Positions 27,701 to 37,494 are shown, numbered from the stretch's first letter. The stretch: 64,000 nt of DNA from Gonatopus flavifemur (GCA_018340375.1 JAFFJZ010000043.1:1178001-1242000); one strand, 5' to 3'. The notes: a model not told the origin generated them from the sequence alone. Numbers and translations: made by a program.

Positions 27701-28642
27701 AAACTCACACAGGCCTTTGATTTTTTTTCCACTCGAAATTTCTTTTGTATATCATTCTCCGGATGTTGATACACCATTTGAGCCAAGAAAAAAAACATCG
27801 GAAAACATTTTCTTCAAAAGGTATGTAACCCCTCAATGAAACATTGATTTTTGTGCATGTAAAATCATTTTAAACCGAATTCACGGGAAATTCTGAACTT
27901 TTTGAAATAAATGAGTTGAAGTTTGATTTTTTAAAGCTTCATTAATTCAGCGAACCTGAAATTTCTTTGCATTGCGTCTTGGAAACGTGCGACCTTGTAA
28001 TATCAATCAATTAATTGGAACTTTTGGTTGAAGAATTTGAACAGGAAGGTTTAATTTTTCCTTGTTTATGCTGCAGAGCTGTTGAAACAAATGCACTGGG
28101 ACACTGAAGAAAAAATAAATAAGAGAAGAGTGAAACGATTTTTAAGCTCATTCACATCTGAGCAGAGAAGGAAATTGAGAGGACCTAGATCAAAAAATCC
28201 AACAAAAAAAAGACCCTTAGACTCCAAATCAGACGACAAAAGAATACCAGAAAAAAAATCGAAATCAGGCGATCAACAGAATACGGAAAAAGATGCAAAA
28301 GTGAAGAAAACGAGTGATGGTAATAGGGATGAAGGTGATATAAAAAAAGGAATTGAAAATGAGAAAAATGAGAAAGTTCAAGATGTGGATGAAAAAAATT
28401 CAATTCCGCCAAATCAAAATCAACCTGATACATCAGCAGACACGAGTCAGGAATCCCAAGGGAACAACGGACACCAAGAAACAAGAAATGAAGATGATGA
28501 AGTTGACGAACAACAGTTGAAAAAATTCGTTGTAAGAAAGAAACAGCGAGAAGAACTTTCGAGTGATGAAAAGGAGTTGAGCGAGAATGACGAAAGCGAA
28601 GATGAAAGTGTTAATGGCGAAAGCGGTCGAGAAACAGATTGA
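12795..28642 (+). CDS. Unidentified multi-exon host-type gene (about 630 residues)
   Basis: Proposed exons are 12795-12990, 15809-15945, 16387-16545, 19544-19642, 21910-22033, 22700-22880, 23384-23611, 26647-26848 and 28077-28642. Phases match at 1/2, 2/3, 3/4, 4/5, 6/7 and 8/9. The 5/6 junction is off by one nucleotide, so a small exon or a different site is missing there. The 7/8 donor is weak, and 23470 is an alternative. The start ATG follows a Gly/Cys-poor leader at GCGCGCCATG. Exon 4 encodes a run of seven or eight Glu. Exon 5 looks coiled-coil (QIEQLNRKVQNMPEKMFEKL). The last exon is Lys/Glu/Asp-rich and suggests a nuclear protein (KKRPLDSK-like basic clusters, SSDEKELSENDESEDES tail). 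I do not recognise the family. Introns 1-4, 7 and 8 carry transposon insertions. Exon structure: likely. Function: unknown. Confidence 0.6.
13380..14279. mobile_element. TA-type MITE, copy B
   Basis: It starts CACAGTTAGAAATTTTGTG and ends CACAAAATTTCCAACTGTG, with TA duplicated at 13378-13379 and 14280-14281. Length is 900 bp. It is the inverted counterpart of 11382-12207, and the extra length comes from a triplicated 50-bp block near the right end. Confidence 0.8.
14000..14150. repeat. 50-bp tandem repeat, three units
   Basis: Units begin CATGTTGAAT at 14000, CATGTTAATA at 14050 and CATGTTAAAT at 14101. Each contains GAAAGTTGTGTTATTTTGAC. Only one unit is present in copy A of the same element, so this is a local expansion within copy B. 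Confidence 0.8.
14302..14766. mobile_element. Dispersed repeat inserted in the MITE relic (relative at 52.4-52.85 kb)
   Basis: It is bounded by inverted words (TTCAAAGGAATTG near 14311, CCAATTCCTCTGAAC near 14749). Its left half (GTATATTTGACGATTGAAAAC, CCAATTCCTTCTCC, TTCCTCCGAAATTTTCG) is found in reverse orientation at 52690-52830. Non-coding. Confidence 0.55.
16065..16172. mobile_element. piggyBac-type MITE (TTAA target)
   Basis: TTAA at 16061-16064 and 16173-16176 flanks a 108-bp unit that starts CCCTTGAG and ends GAAGGG. TTAA duplication with CCC… termini is the signature of piggyBac-type elements. It lies in intron 2 of the multi-exon gene and has no coding capacity. Confidence 0.6.
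16567..19524 (-). mobile_element. RTE-clade non-LTR retrotransposon, near full length
   Basis: A 2958-bp unit flanked by AATCAT at 16561-16566 and 19525-19530, a plausible target duplication. The element runs on the minus strand inside intron 3 of the plus-strand host gene. Its single ORF starts only about 14 nt from the 5' end, so the 5' untranslated region is very short or clipped. The 3' end is AT-rich, ending …CTGATTACTTCATA; the truncated relative at 25.8 kb ends in a trinucleotide tail, as RTE elements do. Confidence 0.8.
16583..19510 (-). CDS. RTE retrotransposon endonuclease/reverse transcriptase (975 residues)
   Basis: One uninterrupted ORF. Residues ~28-270 form an APE-type endonuclease (GAWNVRSL, GISEMRWP, MGDWNAVVG, and the terminal catalytic SDHNM). 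Residues ~490-770 form the reverse transcriptase (NYRTISLTSHASKILTK, GFVDIQKAFDTVDW, QGCSLSPLMFNLYIE and the active-site box RFADD). The C-terminal part has the conserved ALYGCETW and GKGRPR words. The encoded enzyme nicks target DNA and copies its own RNA there by target-primed reverse transcription in the nucleus. Length and domain order match the RTE clade, and all visible catalytic motifs are intact, which suggests a recent insertion. Start chosen as the first ATG, a few bases inside the element. Confidence 0.9.
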   Translation of the reverse strand: MVKLQDALLYFCKERKPKNRIGKRNNILRVGAWNVRSLRQAGKLENLKLEMNRLNIDVMGISEMRWPQEGDFWSGDYRIIHTGSKNGQAGVGIVMHKRVGNRIENYSQHNERVMMVRIRTKPVDTVIVQVYMPTSAYSEEDIEKTYEEIEEVIEYVKGEENLIVMGDWNAVVGQGKEDNIIGDFAVGRRNDRGQRLVEFCENHKMVITNTLFENHPRRIYTWKMPGDTARYQIDYILVKQRFRNQVKNCKTYPGADIDSDHNMLMMKCSLKFKSLKKKRRMQKRWNLKNLKQKQTHEAFEKMLDEELRDQKEKDLGIERRWTKMKGNIRECADKILKNDGVEAKNPWITGEILELINERRKYKNNDSQEGQQRYKSLRNKIIRESRKAKAQWLEEKCQEIEIRLHLGKIDEAYRIIKRFFGQMKSRSNKIRNSLGRQLIKTEEKIEQWINHLEDLYRGNDDIALLEKEEDVDEEELGDSILRSEFDKALKELKNNKAPGIDGISADLIKASSEGTRDALFELIRDMYEKGEVPEDFQKNKIVAIPKKQGADKCENYRTISLTSHASKILTKIIYRRMENKIESRLAEDQFGFRKNRGTREAILALRAVIEKRIALKKSVYIGFVDIQKAFDTVDWEKMFAILKKVGINYKDRRIIYELYKNQSAIIDIEGQEGEAQIRRGVRQGCSLSPLMFNLYIEEAMNEVKEEIQSKLQIQGENISMLRFADDITILATSSTELENILNTMRTILLENYCMNINKDKTKFMMCTAAKTARRTRIKIDTETIEQVKEFKYLGSIITENGKSERDIRAIIAQGKQAFYQKRQLLCSKNISLEVRKKFLKSYVWSTALYGCETWTMGKTDQRRLEAFEMWCYRRMLRIKWIDKVKNEEVLEQINEERNLLKHIVKRRSNLIGHTLRHESLLKTILEGKMNGKTGKGRPRASYMKQIVQDKGCSRYVEIKRLADNRQGWRVSSNQS
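19707..21740 (+). mobile_element. Tc1/mariner-superfamily DNA transposon with ~0.4 kb TIRs
   Basis: It starts CAGGGTGGGGCATTTAAAG and ends with the exact inverted word CTTTAAATGCCCCACCCTG, flanked by TA (19705-19706, 21741-21742). The inverted repeats continue inward to about 20096 on the left and 21299 on the right, where ACACATTTCAATCGTCTACA is still matched. The right arm holds ~50 bp extra. It lies in intron 4 of the multi-exon gene, in the same orientation. Confidence 0.9.
20218..21284 (+). pseudogene. Tc/mariner-type transposase with DUF4817-like HTH, inactivated
   Basis: The ATG at 20218 opens an N-terminal helix-turn-helix region of the kind annotated as DUF4817 (RYTVAEKIDMIYIHGE, then RRSVLRILKRHKFHPYHI). 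The catalytic core follows, with acidic residues in LFSDEST and QHDGCPSHY and a late SPDLTSPDFF block. Two lesions break it: a TGA at about 20806, where a Trp codon is expected, and a one-base deletion in a T run near 21090 that shifts the frame. The C-terminal part (residues after KDTVHQQAPTTPENM) then reads to a TAA at 21284. Both lesions are single events, so inactivation is probably recent. It cannot make full-length enzyme as it stands, but its TIRs could be mobilised in trans. Confidence 0.85.
23948..25512. mobile_element. Inverted-repeat element with GGTAACACCAC termini
   Basis: GGTAACACCACAGTGA at 23948 is mirrored by TCACAGTGGTGTTACC ending at 25512. The arms keep shared inner blocks, for example CAAAATGACGGC at ~24094 and its complement at ~25356. 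A third copy of the terminal word (GGTAACACCGCTGTGACACT) at 24639 shows that the element is composite, or has a second copy inside. Non-coding. It lies in intron 7 of the multi-exon gene. Confidence 0.55.
25814..26598 (-). mobile_element. 5'-truncated RTE retrotransposon copy
   Basis: Sequence from 25830 to 26598 parallels 16567-17360 of the intact RTE. It includes the region coding for the active-site box (now RFADDIAMS) and ALYGCET near 26208-26260. Several indels break the frame, including a ~20-bp deletion at 26345. The 3' end carries an (ATG)n tail on the minus strand ((ATC)n at 25814-25830 on the plus strand). It ends about 50 bp before exon 8 of the host gene. Confidence 0.85.
26936..27834. 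mobile_element. Inverted-repeat element with TGAGGGGTTACATACC termini
   Basis: TGAGGGGTTACATACCTTTG at 26936 is mirrored by AAAGGTATGTAACCCCTCA ending at about 27834. It lies in intron 8. An open frame running from 26920 to 27098 is therefore better explained as element sequence than as an exon. A 2-bp AT repeat flanks it. Confidence 0.6.
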
Positions 28643-29829
28643 TAAATGAATGTTTTTTTTCTATTATATGTCTCCGAGTGGGCATATTTATTTGATGGTT
28701 ATAGTTTTTCTTATTTTTATTTGATTATTCATTGAAACATGTCCGTATCCGTACATATATGACAATGTTGAATATCCTTTGCTCTTATCGATTCCAATCG
28801 AATTATTCTCAACGACTAATTTCTCATGTAATTTCAATTCCCTCCAAATCTTCTCGTGTGCTCATCTTTTCATTATCCAGCATATTTCCACCCAATCAGG
28901 GTCTGCTTAACATTGTTTCACAATCTTATTTGTGTTTACAATCCGAGAGATTGCGGTGTCTAAAATTCTTCCTCTAAATCACCGGATGCTTATCATTCCT
29001 GCTGTCATTGAATCGTGTCATGTTGTCATAAAAAGGAATGGAATACATTTCTGATCGATCGATGTTATTTTATAAGGAATTTCAAAAACATATGCCTCGA
29101 TGTGTGATGTTACTTTTGTTTGTAAAAATGGTACTATTATAATTAGTGTTGACAAATCGCGTGGGGCTGAGAATCTCGAAAATCGTCATCATTCTTGGAA
29201 ATACCAAAGTCAATTGCTTTTGTCTCATTCCGTTACGTATTACAAAACTCAAGTACGAGGTATATAAATATCTGCAATATTTTTATCATTATTTACGTCC
29301 ATTATGTTTATGTATTCGGAAAAGTTACGATTATATCGGTGATGGATATTTCAACTAGGTTTGAATATGCGTACTATTGACTAGTATAAGAGTTGTTGAT
29401 TGTTAACCAGCAGGAACTATTGATCTAATTTGAACTACATGTTCAAAACCACATGTACGTACATACGTACATACGTACGGGTATCCGTACTATATGAAAA
29501 AAAACCTTTGGGTACTTTTATTCTGCAAAACATGCATCACCTATAGTTTCGTTTGACAAGTTGAAAAAAAATATTCAGTTAAGATTCAGAAGATTTGAAT
29601 TTTTGAACAAGGATGTTCAGTTATTGAAAGACCCTTCATTATAATGTTATATTATACAAATTTTGTATTTTATCTTTCAATTTTCACTCCCTCACGCCTC
29701 TGGCATTGTATGTTCTTAATCGGAGAGAGATGAAATTCTGCGAGTTTTATGTCTAATAGGTTAAAGAAAACTACGATTTAGTTCAGAATAAAGATACATT
29801 TAATAAGAATTATCATTCTGATTCCAGTG
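28643..29829. other. 3' flank of the multi-exon gene, no further gene
   Basis: AT-rich sequence after the stop codon. No clear AATAAA signal was found close to the stop. A short ACGT-type microsatellite (TACGTACATACGTACATACG region, 29455-29478) is present. Nothing else can be supported. Confidence 0.4.
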
Positions 29830-31237
29830 AATAACAACAATCCCAGTCCTCACCCAGCAGAAAATCCATGGCTCTGACGGAAGCCCCACATGATTCCTTC
29901 CATCCCAGTCTTAATCCGAAAAGTCCTGTCGATATCCGACGGTATCTCCAGTTGCGGGAGCAGATCATCGACAAATCCTCAAAGCATCCAACACGATTCC
30001 AATATTTCCAGGCGATTTCCAGCGGAATGATCTCCCCAGCTGTCCTCCAGCATCATCCAGCGAGTGTGAGGACTCCAGCAATCCCAGTGATCGTCCTGCG
30101 AGACGTCAGCAGTTCAGGGGGGAGACCAACGGTTCCCTATCAATCCCAGTTGGTGTCCAGTGATTCACCACGCTCACCCAGCATTTCCACCTCATCTTCT
30201 GCATTCCTCCGCAATTTACAGCACTCTCTGATCGCGCCCACAAATCCTATGGATATCCGACGTATCTCCAGTCGCGACAGCAGATCGCCGACGATTCGGC
30301 TAAGCATCCAACACGTTTCCAACATTCCCGGGCGATTCTCCGCCATATGACGTTCTCTCCAGCACTCTTCCAGGATCATCCAGCGCGTCAGAGGACTCCA
30401 GCAATCCGAGTGATCGTCCTGCGGGACATCATCAATTCCAGCGGGAGCCCAACGGTTTCGTATCCATCCCAGTTGTTGTCCAGCAATTCACCACGGACAC
30501 CCGGCATTTACGCCTCATCTCCTGCATTCCTCCGCAATTTACAGCACTCTCTGATCGCGCCCACAAATCCTATGGATATCCGACGTATCTCCAGTCGCGA
30601 CAGCAGATCGCCGACGATTCGGCTAAGCATCCAACACGTTTCCAACATTCCTAGGCAATTCTCCGCCACATGATGTTCTCCCCAGCTCTCCTACAGCATC
30701 ATTCAGCGCGCGAGAGGACTCCAGCAATCCGAGTGATCGTCTCGCGGGACATTATCAATTCCAGCGGGAGCCCAACGGTTTCCTATCCATCTCAATTGTT
30801 GTCCAGCAATTCACCACGCTCACCCGACATTTCCACGTCATTCCCCGCAGTCTCCAACAAATTTACAGGACTCCCCGATCGCGCTCACAAATCCTGTGGA
30901 TATCCGACGTATCTTTCATTGTGACAGCAGATCGCCGACAAAATCTCAAAGCACCCAACACCTTTCCGATATTTCCAGGTGATTCCCCGCGGAATGACGT
31001 TCTCCCCAGCTCTCCTCCAGCATTATCCTGCGCGTGAGAAAGAACTCCAGCAATCCCAGTGACCGTCCGCGGGATGTCAGGAATTCATGCGGGAGACCAA
31101 CGGTTCCCTATCTATCCCAGTTGTTGTCCAGCAATTCACGACGCTCACCCGGCCTTTTTACCTCATCTCCTGCATTCTCCCGCAATTTACAGCTTTCTGA
31201 TCGCACCCACAAATCCTGTGGATATCCGACGTACCTT
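29830..31237. repeat. ~322-bp satellite array, about 4.4 units
   Basis: The marker word CCAGCAATCC(C/G)AGTGA recurs at ~30076, 30399, 30721 and 31049, giving periods of 323, 322 and 328. The array is clearly GC-richer than its surroundings. Each unit contains conserved blocks such as CACAAATCCTATGGATATCC and CATCCAACACGTTTCCAACA. Units stay open in one plus-strand frame for ~107 codons, but the unit length is not a multiple of three, so the frame steps at each unit boundary. I read this as satellite DNA rather than a gene. The first unit is the most diverged. Confidence 0.85.
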
Positions 31238-33801
31238 CCCGACTGGAAATTGTCATCAGGTTAACCCAACATATCATGAGGACCTGACAAAGTCATCCGA
31301 AATAAGGAATACCCGTTACGGTCCTGATCGGGATTAGGTGTGGATGACTCACGTATGGATGACCTCATTTGGTCCTAGTCAGGATTTCCTCAAATTATCC
31401 TGAAAAGGTCGAAGTAGGTTTTCCTCGCTGTATCCGCATCAGGACCTCGTTCGGTCATCCTAAGATCATGGACATAGTTTGATAAACTGAATACAAAAAT
31501 GTACAGACTTGATTTCAGATTGTACACTCTTTGATTAAACAAATTTTCCTTCAATAAGAAGAACATGTTTGAACGATTTTCAACTGTGCCTGTTTTTAAA
31601 TTCAATCCCTTCATTCCGAACACATTACCTACTTCTGAAAACTGTTGAACAATTTGTGCAATCTATTCTCAATGTGAATTGAAAACTAACTATTTGGGTT
31701 TTAATCAGGCGGAACTTATGAAAATTTCACAAGATTTTCCACGTTATGCATACAGCGAAAAAAACTTAGCAAACGTTCAACCATCACCAGCGAAATAAGT
31801 ATTCCATTTAACTTATCACAATTCTCATAAGGTTGATTTGTTGACTATTCAGCATCATTTTTCTTTCCTACACATCACATCATCTGAGTATTATTCAAAG
31901 AGTATATATGAACTGAATGAATATGTGTTTCGTCATAATCAAATATAAGTTTCGAACAAGTACTCTTCTTTCGTTATTTCTTGATTAATACGCATAAAAA
32001 AATCTGTTATTGAGTGCAAAATGAATTATTGAATCAGTTATCACTGCTGTAATATGTAAAAAATCATAAGTTGCTGATGTGGTGACAATTAATTCTATTC
32101 AAATATACGATAATATCAACAACGACAATATCTATATCAATATTAATTTACATCAGTATTTCTCGGAAAAAAACTCAGAAATCCCAATCATTTTGTAATA
32201 ATAAAGGTCATGAAGAACTCATTCGATCAAAAATATTTCAAGCGAATGTTCAAAATGAAATGCAAAAACTTGAATTATTCACTTTCAGCTCGACGGATGG
32301 TTTTACTTTTCAAATTAAAGAGTACTCTTGAAGTTGAAATTTGTTAATTTCAGAAAAAAGCCTCATTTTCTGAGTTGAATTTGTTGTTAGGGTGATGATA
32401 AACTTGTAAGAAGAGTTTGAAAGTTGAGTGGAATCTATATTGATCAGGAAAGTCCAAATCGTGTGGCAAAGTTAGAAAATCTGTCAACTTAGCTCACGGC
32501 GCATGGGCTTTTCTTCACTAAACCAAATGCTGGCAGGAGAAATTCATCAAAATATAGTGGATTCAAAGTGATGTGAAGTAAGAGAGGACCGAAATATTCA
32601 TCAGATTTTATTCGTTCTTATAAACGTTCTAAAAAATAAGAAAAGACTATAGAAGATCCAAAGTGTCGTCTTCCCATATTTTTGTTCCAATAATGTTGTG
32701 TCATGTTCCTACAAATAAATGTTATTATATTTATGAAACAGGTTCAATACACATGTTTTCTCAACCTAACACTAGTTACTGGTGAGAAGATACGAAAATG
32801 CACACTCAAAAATGCAAATCATTGAAACAAAAATATTGAGAGACGATACATTGAGTCATACATAGCCTTACCATATTTATCAACATTTTTATAATAACTA
32901 ATGAAATTCAATGCATGTATCTGTCCTCTCTTACTTCACATCACTTTGAATTCACTATATTTTGATGAATTTCTCCTGCCAGCATTTGGTTTAGTAAAGA
33001 AAAGCTGATAGAATACCCATGCGCTGACAGCTAAGTTGACAGATTTTCTAACTTTTGCCACACGATTTGGACTTTCCTGATCAATATAGATTCCACTCAA
33101 CTTTCAAACTCTTCCTACAAGTTTATTATCACCCTAACAACAAATTCAACTCAGAAGATAAGGCTTTTTTCTCAAATTTGAAAATTTCAACTCCAAGAGT
33201 GCTCTTCAATTTGAAAAATAAAACCATCCGACGAGCTGCAAGTGAATAATTCAAGTTTTTTGTTATTCATTTTGAACATTCTTTTGACATATTTTTGATC
33301 AAATGAGTTCTTCGTGACTCATATTTCTTACAAAATCAATATGATCTCTGAGTTTTTGCCTAGAAGTGCTGATATAAGTATTTGAAGAAAATTCATTTTC
33401 ACTGCATCAACAAATTACGATTTTTTGACACGTTACAACAGCTATGGCTGATTTACTTTATCATTTTGCACTTACTAACAGACTTTTCGATACACATTAT
33501 TCAAGAAATAACCACCACACATTTCACAAAAATAATTCATCCATTTGTTGATCACATAAATTTAACCTCACATCTGTCAACCGAACTGCAATTTTCACAC
33601 AGGCTCATAGATTAGTTTCGATTTATTTTTGAGGTTTTAGTAAGGAATTCCTCACAAAATCCTAATTAGCCTTTCCTGATGGGGTCCTTATAATAGTGCA
33701 ACGTGACATGACTTGTTAGGTCCTGATGAGGTTGCCTTATCAGGACCTGATCAGGATCAAGGTTTACCTGATCTGGTCCATGGGGTAAATTTCTAGTCGG
33801 G
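31238..33801. mobile_element. 2.56-kb fold-back element inserted in the satellite
   Basis: The ends are CCCGACTGGAAATT (31238) and the inverted AAATTTCTAGTCGGG (ending 33801). Subterminal repeats of the TCAGGACCTGATCAGG type follow on both sides. The middle is a large inverted repeat, clearest as 31960-32590 against 32925-33500 (TCCTGCCAGCATTTGGTTTA and its complement). Removing the element and one TT restores satellite spacing exactly. No transposase was found; the largest frame (33055-33249) lies within an arm and has no motif. Confidence 0.75.
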
Positions 33802-34330
33802 TTCTACTGCATCAGCAGATCGCCTACAAACCGTCAGAGCATCCAACACGTTTCCAACATTTTCTGGCGATCCCCCGCGAAGTCACGATCTCCCCAGCAG
33901 TTCTCCAGAATCATCTGGCGTGTAGGCCATCTCCAACAATCCCAGCCGTTACCCTGCAGATCTTCTATGGTCTCAGCAAGAGTCCGATACATCTTCATGA
34001 TGTCCAATATCCGCCCAACATTCGCAACTAATACCCGGCATCCCTACAACGCTCCCAGCGGTTTCCCGCAATCTGCTGCTCTCCCGAATATTCCCGACAA
34101 ATGTCATTCATCCCCTATCATATAGTTTCCCAACATTTCCTGGTGTTAGCCCACGATTCCCTACACAATCTGCAAATCCATCACCATTCCTACACGATTC
34201 GAGCACCAACAAATCCATAATTCTCAGATGCTTTCGCAACAATCTTGCCGGAAAACGTGCTGGCTGTGAAACATCCCTGCAACTCCGACATTCGTCAAGA
34301 TTTTGTTGGGGTTTGTTGGATTTGGTTATG
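33802..34330. repeat. Continuation of the ~322-bp satellite, diverged
   Basis: CAGCAGATCGCC, CATCCAACACGTTTCCAACA and ATCTCCCCAGCAGTTCTCCAG blocks continue the register broken at 31238. Similarity decays rightwards to about 34330. Confidence 0.7.
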
Positions 34331-34407
34331 AGGGTAGCACACGACTTTTTTTTTGCTCATTGCTCATGTATGTAAAATAAAAATAAAAATATATATTTTT
34401 TTTTCAG

Positions 34408-34482
34408 AGGTTTCATGTACTTGGCGTCGAGACGCTACCGCGTCTCTTGATTACTCATGACCAATTGATCAGATTCCAATGA
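34408..34482 (+). other. Possible isolated terminal exon
   Basis: A strong-looking acceptor (T-rich run ending TTTTTTTTCAG) is followed by 24 open codons and TGA (RFHVLGVETLPRLLITHDQL…). No upstream exon could be linked to it, since the preceding 4.5 kb is satellite and fold-back DNA. I do not recognise the peptide. It may be chance. Confidence 0.18.
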
Positions 34483-34689
34483 ACATTTAGTTATTTCATT
34501 TCATAGGATCAACCGCATAAATTCCAGTAGAAATTTTTCAATGTAATTCATCTGGGATTTTTAGCAGCGTTCTGTAATATCACTCAATTCTGTCGAATCA
34601 TTTATTGGAAAAAGTAGATGAGGTTAATTTTCAAAATGATGTCAAAAATCCCTTGGTACACAGTTCGAAGCCAATCCACTGAACTTTGG

Positions 34690-36060
34690 GATGGTAGTTC
34701 GTCATATTGGATCTGCTATTTTGAATTCTGAAATTTAAAAAATAGAAAAATTTTCGTGATCAGCGACCCCAAAAGCCCGTAGGTACCGAGTTTGAGGGAA
34801 GTCTGATGACTTTTTACTCTCATGTTCTTCATATATGAGGAAAGGAAAGTATTGTGTCAGTGTAAAGAATCCATGGGGCAGAAGGGGGTATTTTGCCTTC
34901 GCCAAACACATCAGTACGTCAAAAAAATGCGATTCCCAAAAACGTCTATGTGTGTGTGTATGTCTGTGCACACCTGATTCTTTAGCGCACGATAATTTCC
35001 CTCAGAATGCACCGGTTGGAATAATTTTTTTCGGACATATGTTCGTCTTAGAAAGGACTCGAGGTCTATTGATTTTGGTATCTATCGGATAACGCATTTT
35101 GAGAATATTGCGGAATATGGTTTGAAAAATTGTGATTTCGCGATCTTGTATATCTTTGCTCCTTGTTATCCGATTGCGATGAATCTTCTAACAGGTTCCA
35201 CTTGTGATCCGATAGTGTTCCCACATGAGTTTCATCCCAATCGGTTGAAAAATGTGGGGAATTCTTGGATGTTAATCGTGTGATATAAGTTTCAGAACAA
35301 CCTGAATTGAGGGAAGAAAAGGGTAAGCACTGAACTTCACAAGGAAATTTCGAAATTTCGTAAACACCGCCATTATGCGGGTATCTTCCGTTGTTATTAT
35401 CCGATCAGCTTGTAATTTTCACCACATTTGTGTGCCGTTTCAATAGTGATCAGGTATAAGTTTCAACCTGATCCTTCCAGAGAAATGGAAAGGGGAAAGG
35501 AAAGATGTTATCACAAATTGTGATTTTGCGACCACTCGTATTTACGTTTCTTGTTATCCGATTGCAATAAAACTTATCCCACGTTTCAATCACAATCCCA
35601 TAGTACTTCCATATGAGTTTCGTCCCAATTGGTGGGCAACTGTGGAAAAACAATTTTTCCCCTAGTGTGAAGGAAGAAGTTTTCATTCGTTCTACTAGTA
35701 TGTGACTGTTTGATTGCAACTTAAAAAATATAAATTGAATGGCACAAGTTTTTTATTTCAAGTTATTCGCAAACATCGATACATCGAACAACAGTAATTT
35801 CATCCCTGACACCCTGCCACACCCTTTTACATCTTATAAATCTTATAAATATCTGTTACTCCCTTATAAATATATCGTTAACATGGAAGTAATGTATGGT
35901 TCTCCATACCGATTTTTCAATTTTGGCCCCCCATATTGGATTTTGAGATTTTGACAACAGATTTGTAATCAATGACTCCAAAATCTTACAGCACTGGATT
36001 TCAAGCAAATATGAGGCCTCCTCATAATTTTGACCACCTTTTTGGCACTTGACCCCACTG
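34690..36060. repeat. Dispersed repeats with two diverged related segments
   Basis: 34690-34830 and 35900-36060 share the order CATATTGGATC/TTTTGA, ATCAGCGACCCCAAAA/ATCAATGACTCCAAAA, TTGAGGGAAGTCTGATGAC-like text. Between them, a degenerate ~130-240-bp motif (CTTGTTATCCGATTGCGATG, ATGAGTTTCATCCCAATCGG) occurs three times (35165-35250, 35395-35470, 35550-35640). No gene was seen. Confidence 0.5.
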
Positions 36061-36498
36061 TGCGTAACGGTAAACAATATTATTTTTCATGAACTTGAAG
36101 AGCAAGCACAAAAATTTCCTAACAGCTTTTCAATCTTAAAGATTCAGAGATTCTATTCCTCTAGAAAAATTTCAATTATTGTACCCAGAACAGGGTCAAA
36201 TTAATATTTGTTTACTAAAAATTGATAACATTGAATTTTTACACTCTTTTGACAATGTTATTGTCAATTGTATTCTTCAACACCATTCTCCTAAATTTTC
36301 ATCAACTTTTAACGAATAGTTTACGAGAAAATGATTTCTCAATAAGAAGATATGGAAATTTTCAATTCCATTTCATAAATAAACGCATTACATTTTTTCA
36401 AAAATATTCATCGAGTAACAAATAGAACAAAGAATAGTCTTACTCTTCATTATTTCATTTTTTCGTTGCTCGTTCAAAATTTCGTAAGGATTGGATGC

Positions 36499-36662
36499 AG
36501 AGCTGCCAAATGGGCATTGCTGTTGAGGAGAGTATTACCCCTACCATCGTTCATATACATACCCGCAACTCCACACGAAACCTGTACACGCATATAACTC
36601 ATATACATGAGATGATAGTGGGGGTACACTTCCCCTCAATGGCATCCCCATCTAGCACCTCT
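36499..36662. mobile_element. ~164-bp palindromic MITE (relative of 10.2 kb repeat)
   Basis: The left arm (GAGCTGCCAAATGGGCATTG… GTATTACCCCTACCATC) is mirrored by the right arm (GATAGTGGGGGTACACTTCC… CATCCCCATCTAGCACCTC). Non-coding. Confidence 0.6.
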
Positions 36663-37097
36663 AATTAGATGATTGGAACGGCATACATCCGCATAATTAC
36701 CCTTTGAGCCCAGAACGATCGTGAATATAAACTGAAGCAGTAGATATAATTGTACAAACGCTAACTAATACACTAGGTTTATGTTGTGGATTGGCTTGGA
36801 ACTAACTGGATTCCGGTCATCGATTTGAACCAGGTGTAATAATGTATTATACTTACCCCCGCATCCTGTGCAATTACTAAACGAGTAATTGTGTGTCGAG
36901 TGCGCCGACGAACGCATGCAATTAACACATAGCTTTCTGTTTTTAATTTCTCTCAGGCGTTGTTGAGGTGAAAGTTTCAGGAATGTCGAACAAAAATCAA
37001 TAGGAGAGTTCCTTTGAAGGATGGTAATTGATTTTTCACCGTAGCAACGTGGCTAGAACAGGATGAAACTCTGATAGTAGTGAGACCGCGACTATGA

Positions 37098-37324
37098 CAC
37101 TGACAGGAAAATGACCTGGTTGAAATATTCATGGTCGCGATAACTTGGAATTTTTCAGGTTAGAAAAACCAGATTCTTTTCTTGGTGTAATAACCAGAAT
37201 ATATAGTTGATTTTGGCTTCAACCAATTTTTTTGGACCTCACAATCATATTTCCTGGTGAATCGAACCAGATTTTAAGTTATTGCGACCACGAATATTTC
37301 AACCAGGTCGTTTTTCTGTTAGTG
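37098..37324. mobile_element. 227-bp palindromic MITE in the gag relic
   Basis: The left end CACTGACAGGAAAATGACC is mirrored at the right end (GGTCGTTTTTCTGTTAGTG). The arms match for ~50 bp (TGGTTGAAATATTC, GGTCGCGATAACTT). The target duplication is unclear. Confidence 0.65.
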
Positions 37325-37494
37325 CAGATGCGAGTCACTCGGGCCTGATTCGCTTGAAACTTCCAACGCTTGATATCGTCGCGTCAGGAAACTAATTGAT
37401 TGCTTCAAAGCAGGCAATTAATTACGATCAATCGAAGCCTGCCATTCCTTATTGGTTGTATAATCTAATGTTGCTGTCAAAATGTGAATTATTA

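Noticed and set aside
29868..30924. Tandem protein-coding genes in the GC-rich block
   Set aside because: The frames follow the ~322-bp repeat unit, shift at each unit and have no recognisable domain; satellite DNA is the simpler reading.
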